Below are positions 59,030 to 64,000 of a DNA stretch of 64,000 nucleotides, in pieces. The position numbers and the translations under genes are program-made. The stretch covers positions 1 through 64,000 of the forward strand of contig NZ_JAIFXZ010000010.1 in NCBI RefSeq assembly GCF_021033825.1. Direction: 5' to 3'. Positions within the stretch are counted from its first letter, which is position 1, and every line of letters starts with the position of its first letter. Source of the DNA: Dietzia aurantiaca (GTDB lineage Bacteria > Actinomycetota > Actinomycetes > Mycobacteriales > Mycobacteriaceae). Under the pieces are notes generated by a model. That model made no database searches. It was not told the origin of the DNA and worked only from the letters and a program-made list of their open reading frames with translations.

Positions 59030-60199
59030 GTGCGAGTAGCGATGATGACGAGGGAATACCCGCCGGAGGTCTACGGTGGAGCCGGCGTCCACGTGACCGA
59101 GCTGGTGTCCACGCTGCGGCCTCTCTGCGAGGTCGACGTGCTGTGCATGGGCGCGGACCGCGACACGGCCCGCGCGTTCCGACCGGACCCCGAGCTCGGT
59201 CCGGACGCCAATCCCGCGATCCAGACCCTGTCCGCGGGACTGCGGATGTGCGTCGGCGCCGAGGGCGCGGACATCGTGCACTCCCACACGTGGTACACCG
59301 GCCTGGCCGGGCACCTGGCCGGTGAGCTGTACGGGATCCCCCACGTGGTCTCGGCACATTCGCTCGAGCCCAGCCGCCCCTGGAAGGCGGAGCAACTGGG
59401 TGGCGGATACCGGGTGTCGTCGTGGTCCGAGCGCACCGCCTTCGCAGGCGCGGACGCGGTGGTGGCCGTGAGCGCCCGGATGAAGGACGAGATCCTCCGC
59501 GTCTACCCGGAGATCGACCCAGATCGTATCCACGTGATCCTCAACGGCATCGACACCACGGAATGGGCCCCGGTCGAGCCCTTCACCGGCCACGATTCGG
59601 TGCTGCGCCGCCACGGAGTGGACCCGGACCGTCCGATCGTCGCGTTCGTCGGCCGCATCACCCGCCAGAAGGGCGTGCCCCACCTGGTGCGGGCCGCCCG
59701 GGACTTCCACCCGGATGCCCAGCTGGTGCTGTGCGCCGGCGCGCCGGACACCCCCGAGATCGCCGCCGAGATGGAAAGCCTGGTCGCCGAACTCCAGGCC
59801 GGCCGCGACGGGGTCTACTGGCTGCGGGACATGCTGCCGCGGAACGAGGTGATCGAGATCCTCTCGGCGGCGACGGTCTTCGCCTGCCCGTCCGTGTACG
59901 AACCACTGGGCATCGTCAACCTCGAGGCGATGGCCTGCCGGGCCGCGGTCGTGGCGTCCGACGTCGGTGGGATCCCCGAGGTCGTGGTGGACGGTGAGAC
60001 CGGCACCCTCGTGCACTACGACGACACCGAGCCCGAGGCGTTCGAAGCGGGGATCGCCGCAGCCGTCAACGACCTGATCGCGGACCGGGACAAGGCGACC
60101 CGATTCGGACTGGCGGGTCAGGAGCGCGCCCGCACCAGATTCTCCTGGCAGGCGATCGCGGAACAGACGCACCAGCTCTACGCGTCGCTACTGCGCTGA
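59030..60199 (+). CDS. glgM: ADP-glucose-dependent glycosyltransferase GlgM (maltose-1-phosphate / glycogen synthase)
   Basis: A 389-residue GT4 enzyme, close in length to M. tuberculosis GlgM (Rv1212c). The N-terminus is RVAMMTREYPPEVYGGAGVH. The donor-binding C-terminal domain has VAFVGRITRQKGVPHLV and the E-x7-E motif in SVYEPLGIVNLEAMACRAAV. GlgM forms maltose-1-phosphate for the GlgE alpha-glucan pathway in mycobacteria; plain glycogen synthase activity is the alternative. The GTG at 59030 is chosen for its fit to the family start and the -10 box 7 nt upstream. Its 3' end overlaps the next gene, on the other strand, by 12 nt. Confidence 0.92.
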   Translation: MRVAMMTREYPPEVYGGAGVHVTELVSTLRPLCEVDVLCMGADRDTARAFRPDPELGPDANPAIQTLSAGLRMCVGAEGADIVHSHTWYTGLAGHLAGELYGIPHVVSAHSLEPSRPWKAEQLGGGYRVSSWSERTAFAGADAVVAVSARMKDEILRVYPEIDPDRIHVILNGIDTTEWAPVEPFTGHDSVLRRHGVDPDRPIVAFVGRITRQKGVPHLVRAARDFHPDAQLVLCAGAPDTPEIAAEMESLVAELQAGRDGVYWLRDMLPRNEVIEILSAATVFACPSVYEPLGIVNLEAMACRAAVVASDVGGIPEVVVDGETGTLVHYDDTEPEAFEAGIAAAVNDLIADRDKATRFGLAGQERARTRFSWQAIAEQTHQLYASLLR

Positions 60200-61168
60200 T
60201 CGCACAGGGTGGAACGTCCTGACCTCGATGTGCACCCGCACCTCGCGGTCGCCGCCACCGAGGCGTTGCTCGAGTCCGCCGCGGTCCAGGTGCACGCCGC
60301 TGGGACCCATGAGCGCGAGATCCACGGCCACGGAGCCGGGCACCTGCGCGGTGAAGTCCACGACATGAGCCGCGCCGGGTGAGAAAGAGCCGGCCAGCCC
60401 GGCTTCGAGCCGGCCCGCCTTGCCCGCCTCGGGCGTGAGCATCCCGGCGTGCGAACGAAGCGGCTCCAGGTGCCCCGGACCGGGGCCCGCCACGACCAGG
60501 ACCCCGCCGGGGGCGAGCACCCGCGCGAATTCCGCGGCGTTCCTCGGCGCGAACACGACCTGCACCACGTCCACGGAATCGTCGGCCACGGGGAGCCCGT
60601 CCCACGTGTCCGCGACCAGGGCGGCGATGTCCGCGTCGGCTCTGGCGAGCCGTCGCGCGGCAGCGACGGAGATCTCGGTGCCGATGCCCAAGGGTGCGGC
60701 GGCGTCGCCCTCACCGCCGCTGCCACCGCCACCGCCGTCATCGCCACCCCGATCGCGGCGAAGCGTCGACAGGACCCGCTCGAGGTAGAAGCCGGTCCCC
60801 GCGCCGGCCTCGAGGACCACGGGGCCGGCGCCGCGATCCGCTGGATCCGCCCGGCCGATCGCCTCGCCTGCGACCCGGCCGAGCAGCGTGGCCAGCGGAT
60901 CGAGGACACCGGAACCCAGGACCCGCTCCCGGGAGAGGACCTGATCGGCTGTGTCCCCGACAAACCGTCGTCCGCGGGGGCCGAAGAGCGTGAGGTGGCC
61001 CTGACGAGCACGATCGAACGCATGCCCCGAATCGCAGCGCACCCCGGTAATCGGGCCGGACGTCCCGGGACCGGACGGCTCGGCCTCGACCGCCGTGAGC
61101 GGCTCCGCGCACAGCGGGCAGCGCAGCAGCGGGACCGCCCGCCGGAGCGCCCGGGACGCCGGACTCAC
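60188..61168 (-). CDS. RlmA-like 23S rRNA (guanine-N1)-methyltransferase
   Basis: A 326-residue SAM methyltransferase with an N-terminal zinc-binding part: CPLC near residue 17, then VRCDSGHAFDRARQGHLTLF, the RlmA pattern. The SAM motif is VLEAGAGTGFYLERVL near residue 111, interrupted by a Gly-rich loop (GGDDGGGGGSGGEG), then LGIGTEISVAAARRLARAD. VQVVFAPRNAAEFARVLAPGG is the later Rossmann strand. RlmA-type enzymes methylate helix 35 guanines and can give resistance to some macrolides; the target is inferred. The GTG overlaps the pepA stop as GTGA. Confidence 0.82.
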   Translation of the reverse strand: MSPASRALRRAVPLLRCPLCAEPLTAVEAEPSGPGTSGPITGVRCDSGHAFDRARQGHLTLFGPRGRRFVGDTADQVLSRERVLGSGVLDPLATLLGRVAGEAIGRADPADRGAGPVVLEAGAGTGFYLERVLSTLRRDRGGDDGGGGGSGGEGDAAAPLGIGTEISVAAARRLARADADIAALVADTWDGLPVADDSVDVVQVVFAPRNAAEFARVLAPGGVLVVAGPGPGHLEPLRSHAGMLTPEAGKAGRLEAGLAGSFSPGAAHVVDFTAQVPGSVAVDLALMGPSGVHLDRGGLEQRLGGGDREVRVHIEVRTFHPVRSAQ

Positions 61169-62748
61169 CCGCGTGGCCGGTCCGCGAGATCCCGCAGGAA
61201 GCCGATCAGCGTCCGGGTGGCGAACCCCGTCGCGACCGGACCGACCTCGTCGATCTCCTCCGGGGACCGCGCGGGGCCGGCGATGTCCAGGTGAACCCAG
61301 GGCCGCCCGTCCACGAATCCCTCGAGGAACAGCGCCGCGGTGATCGCGCCCGGCCCACTGGGCGCCTGGCGACGGTCGGCGATCTCCGAGCGGACCGCCG
61401 GGCGCAGATCGTCCGGCAGCGGCAGCCGCCACCACCGCTCCCCGGCCTGTGCACCGGAGTCGGCGATGCGCTCGGCGAGGTCGTCATCCGTTGCCATCAC
61501 GGCTCCGGTGCGCATTCCCAGCGCGACCTTCATCGCCCCGGTCAGCGTGGCGACATCCACCACGACATCCGGATCGCACTCCGAGATCCCGTAGGCGAGG
61601 CCGTCGGCGAGGACCATGCGGCCCTCGGCGTCGGTGTTGGTGACCTCGGAGGTGATCCCCCCGATGTGGGTGACCACATCGCCGGGCCGGTACGCCGACC
61701 CCGAGAGCATGTTCTCCGCGGACGGCACCACCACGGTCAGGTCCAGATCCGCGCGCACCGGGTCGGAGCCGGCCGAGCAGAACGCCTCGGCGGCCGCGAC
61801 GACCGCCGCCGATCCGGCCATGTCGGTACGCATGAGGTGCATGCCCTCGGCGGGTTTGACCGAGATCCCGCCGGTGTCGAAGGTGATGCCCTTGCCCACG
61901 AGCAGGACCCTGGGCCCGGGACCCGGGCGGCGTGCGACGAGCACACGGGGAGCCGCGTCGGATCCGCCACCTACCGCGAGCACTCCCCCGAAACCGCCGG
62001 CCTCGAGCGCCGAGCCCTCGAGGACCCTGGTCTGCATTCCCGCCGCACCGAGCAACTCCGCCATCCGGGCCACGAGCCACTCGGGGGTCTTCAGGTCCGA
62101 GGGTGCGCCGGCGAGATCCCGGGCCAGCGCGGTGGCGCGGGCCGCCTCGCGAGCAGCCGCGACTGCCCGGTGGACGTGGTCGGAGGTGGCGGCGGTGTCG
62201 TCGTCGTGGTCGTTGCCGGCCCAACGGTCTGATCGGCCGGCCCCCGTCTGCGCGGTGTCCACCCGCACCACCAGCTCCGGCGCCACCGGCGCCGGATCGG
62301 CGGCGAAGGTGTCCTGACCGCGCGCGCCGAGCAGATACCCCAGGACCAGGTCGCCGACACGATCGGGGGACACCGCGTCCGGCACGTCCACCACCACCGG
62401 GGCCGCGGCCCGCGCATCCCGCAGATGTCGCGCCACCGCCGCACCGGCACGGCGGTGGCCGAGCCCGTGATCGACCGTGCCGGCCCAGCCCGCCCGCGGC
62501 GGCTCGTCGGCGAGCTCGACCGCGATCACCGCGCGCCCCTCGCGCACCTCCACACGAACCTCGTCCGAGCGCCCGCGCGGCGCGCGGCCCCGATCAGCGA
62601 AACGGGTGATCACAGGCGTGGCGCCCTCGGGCGCGGCGCCGGAGACCACGCGTACCGCGGGCAGCGGGCGGCCCGGGACAGGACGGTCGATCGCGCCTCG
62701 GCCGGGCGCGGGGCGGCCGGGGTGACAGCGACTGGGATCAGCGGACAT
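61165..62748 (-). CDS. pepA: Leucyl aminopeptidase (M17, PepA)
   Basis: A 527-residue M17 peptidase. The metal and catalytic residues are in KGITFDTGGISVKP (Lys, Asp), HLMRTDMAGSAAV and the signature NTDAEGRMVLADGL. A poorly conserved N-terminal domain of about 190 residues precedes the catalytic domain. It removes N-terminal residues in the cytosol. The ATG at 62748 has GGAGGG at 7 nt; an in-frame ATG 33 nt upstream overlaps the hairpin and has no ribosome-binding site. Confidence 0.92.
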   Translation of the reverse strand: MSADPSRCHPGRPAPGRGAIDRPVPGRPLPAVRVVSGAAPEGATPVITRFADRGRAPRGRSDEVRVEVREGRAVIAVELADEPPRAGWAGTVDHGLGHRRAGAAVARHLRDARAAAPVVVDVPDAVSPDRVGDLVLGYLLGARGQDTFAADPAPVAPELVVRVDTAQTGAGRSDRWAGNDHDDDTAATSDHVHRAVAAAREAARATALARDLAGAPSDLKTPEWLVARMAELLGAAGMQTRVLEGSALEAGGFGGVLAVGGGSDAAPRVLVARRPGPGPRVLLVGKGITFDTGGISVKPAEGMHLMRTDMAGSAAVVAAAEAFCSAGSDPVRADLDLTVVVPSAENMLSGSAYRPGDVVTHIGGITSEVTNTDAEGRMVLADGLAYGISECDPDVVVDVATLTGAMKVALGMRTGAVMATDDDLAERIADSGAQAGERWWRLPLPDDLRPAVRSEIADRRQAPSGPGAITAALFLEGFVDGRPWVHLDIAGPARSPEEIDEVGPVATGFATRTLIGFLRDLADRPRG

Positions 62749-62774
62749 CAGGGAACCCTCCGGACATATGAGTC

Positions 62775-62804
62775 GGCGCATCCGCCACGAGGGTCGGATG
62801 CGCC
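62775..62804 (-). terminator. Hairpin after the DUF3117 gene
   Basis: GGCGCATCCG (62775-62784) and CGGATGCGCC (62795-62804) form a perfect 10-bp stem with a 10-nt loop, 20 nt after the DUF3117 stop and just before pepA. It should separate the two transcripts. Confidence 0.65.
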
Positions 62805-62823
62805 GGGATCGGTGGACGTGCGA

Positions 62824-62991
62824 CTACGAGGTGGCCTCCGCCAGCTCCACGCTCAGCGACTTGGCCTCATCGGGGGTCAGCTCGACGACAAGTCGTCCGC
62901 CGCCCTCGAGCGGGACGCGCATGATGATCGCACGGCCCTCCTTGGCCGCCTCGATCGGTCCGTCACCCGTCCTGGGCTTCATAGCCGCCAT
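62824..62991 (-). CDS. DUF3117 small conserved protein
   Basis: A 55-residue protein starting MAAMKPRTGDGPIEAAKEGR and ending LSVELAEATS, with the core IIMRVPLEGGGRLVVELT. This small family is strongly conserved in actinobacteria (Rv1211) and of unknown function. The ATG has GAAGGGA at 10 nt. The longer in-frame start at 63051 lacks support. Confidence 0.88.
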   Translation of the reverse strand: MAAMKPRTGDGPIEAAKEGRAIIMRVPLEGGGRLVVELTPDEAKSLSVELAEATS

Positions 62992-63078
62992 CAGGTCGAT
63001 TCCCTTCGTCCTTGTCCGCGAGGCGACACTGCGAGGCAGCGCCTGACCCACGATCGGTACCGCTAGTGGATACCGACG

Positions 63079-63084
63079 ATTCTA
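63079..63084 (-). promoter_or_regulatory. Candidate -10 box of the DUF3117 gene
   Basis: TAGAAT on the minus strand is close to consensus and gives a leader of about 80 nt. Confidence 0.35.
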
Positions 63085-63096
63085 GCGTGTTCCGCG

Positions 63097-63432
63097 TTAC
63101 CCGGATGCCGGAGTCGGTCGACCGTCCGACCGCCGGGACGCGGCGTCGGTCACGCCGGCCTGCCCGAGACGGGCCCGCAGCTCATCGATCTCACGCGCCG
63201 CCTCTTCCAGAGCCCAGTCGACCTCCGCCATCGTGTAGCCCCGGGCGGACATCCCGAAACGCACCGAGCGTAGATCGTCACCGGCGATCGGTCCTTCGGG
63301 CAACGAGGTGATCGTGTGCCCCTTCTCCACCGCCGGGAGCACCTCGGATCGGCCGAACAGCACCACGGACAGCGCGAACAGGGCCGCCGCGATGACGAGG
63401 GTGACCATCACGTAGATGACGACGGTGAGCAT
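63097..63432 (-). CDS. Membrane-anchored DivIVA-domain protein
   Basis: A 111-residue protein. An N-terminal transmembrane helix (TVVIYVMVTLVIAAALFALS) is followed by a DivIVA-type motif (VRFGMSARGYTMAEVDWALE) and a short coiled coil (EAAREIDELRARLG). It may mark curved or polar membrane through its coiled coil; the role is inferred. The ATG of MLTVVIYV has AGGAGGGG upstream. Position equals Rv1209. Confidence 0.8.
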   Translation of the reverse strand: MLTVVIYVMVTLVIAAALFALSVVLFGRSEVLPAVEKGHTITSLPEGPIAGDDLRSVRFGMSARGYTMAEVDWALEEAAREIDELRARLGQAGVTDAASRRSDGRPTPASG

Positions 63433-63510
63433 GGTCTGAGTTCCCCTCCTCCGGCGGGCGCGCCTCGTCAGGTGGCGGGCCCGGTTCGACTGCGAGTCTG
63501 GCACATCGGC

Positions 63511-64000
63511 TCAGGCCAGCCCGCGCACCGTCCTTGCCGGCGGGCGGGTGCCGACGATCGAGGCGACCATCTCGAGCGTGCGCAGGGTGCCGGGCACGTC
63601 GTGGGTGCGGAACACCCGGGCACCGCCGTACGCCGCCACCGCCGTGGCCGCGAGGGTGCCCTCGCCGCGGTTGTCGACGTCCGTGTCGAGGGTCTCGCCG
63701 ATGAAATCCTTGTTGCTCAGCGCCATCAGCACCGGGTGGCCCACGGCGACGATCTCGTCGAGACGCCGCAGCAGCTCGAGACCGTGGAAGGTGTTCTTCC
63801 CGAAGTCGTGCGTGGGATCGATGAGCACCCCGTCCGCGGGGACCCCGGCCGCGAGCGCCCTATCGGCGGCCGCGGTGAGCTCCCCCACCACGTCCCGGAC
63901 GACGTCCTCGTACCCGACCCGGTACGGGCGCGTCCGCGGCACCGCCCCGCCCGTGTGCGAGCACACGAATCCCGCCCCCGCCTCGCCCGCGGCGGCAAGG
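63511..64000 (-). CDS. folP2: Dihydropteroate synthase-like protein FolP2 (C-terminal part, cut by window end)
   Basis: The visible 162 residues are the C-terminal half of a DHPS-fold protein: DPTHDFGKNTFHGLELLRRL, PVLMALSNKDFIGETLD, then RVFRTHDVPGTLRTLEMVAS. The pattern SNKDF rather than the S-R-K loop of true DHPS matches mycobacterial FolP2 (Rv1207), reported to lack DHPS activity. The reading frame stays open to the window end. Confidence 0.85.
   Translation of the reverse strand, partial: LAAAGEAGAGFVCSHTGGAVPRTRPYRVGYEDVVRDVVGELTAAADRALAAGVPADGVLIDPTHDFGKNTFHGLELLRRLDEIVAVGHPVLMALSNKDFIGETLDTDVDNRGEGTLAATAVAAYGGARVFRTHDVPGTLRTLEMVASIVGTRPPARTVRGLA

Overview
The window is one continuous stretch of high-GC actinobacterial chromosome. 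Gene families and gene order point to the Mycobacteriales (Corynebacteriales), most likely Dietzia or a close relative. The grounds are an E1/E2-fused 2-oxoglutarate dehydrogenase (kgd), the sigE-rseA-htrA-tatB cluster, the glgC/glgM pair, DUF3117, and many GTG starts with TANNNT -10 boxes right next to them. Separate ATP synthase b and delta genes argue against Mycobacterium itself, where they are fused. I see no insertion sequence, prophage, CRISPR array or rRNA. There is one tRNA.

Conserved block A (1-22.8 kb) reads mostly on the minus strand: argS-lysA-hom-thrC-thrB, joined by four 4-nt stop/start overlaps, then rho-prfA-prmC-sua5-wecA-atpI, then the complete F1Fo ATP synthase operon atpBEFHAGDC and the start of a DUF2550 gene. 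Its order matches M. tuberculosis argS to Rv1312. Differences are a plus-strand acyl-CoA synthetase gene between thrB and rho, and no rpmE between rho and prfA. A tRNA-Arg(CCG) gene and a perfect 25-bp hairpin close the block.

The accessory interval (22.85-40 kb) holds a MarR regulator; a minus-strand set SNF2 helicase, SWIM zinc-finger protein, SbcD-like nuclease and SbcC/YhaN-like ATPase, with a divergent secreted HNH nuclease; a DEAD-box RNA helicase with an RGG-rich tail; a coupled operon TetR, D-threonine-aldolase-like PLP enzyme, M20 peptidase, MFS exporter; and a divergent sugar-1,4-lactone oxidase.

Conserved block B (40-64 kb) follows the M. tuberculosis Rv1249c to Rv1207 neighbourhood: membrane protein, kgd, corA, a general-stress membrane protein, an MgtE-domain/CBS protein with a DUF1003 protein, a lytic transglycosylase, mrp, tatB-htrA-rseA-sigE, a methyltransferase-like protein, glgC, glgM, DUF3117, a DivIVA-domain protein and folP2 (cut by the window end). 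The trehalose transporter genes, gpgS and tagA found in that region of M. tuberculosis are absent here. An orphan ProX-like lipoprotein, a SUFU-domain protein, a CitE-like lyase, pepA and an RlmA-like methyltransferase are present instead.

The clearest regulatory signal is a recurrent TANNNT box 6-9 nt upstream of start codons that mostly lack a Shine-Dalgarno sequence (argS, sbcD, tetR, lactone oxidase, MgtE-like, mrp, methyltransferase-like, glgC, glgM). This predicts leaderless transcripts. The only gene-free stretch over 300 bases is 13853-14300, upstream of rho. It holds a two-tier hairpin and a candidate rho promoter.
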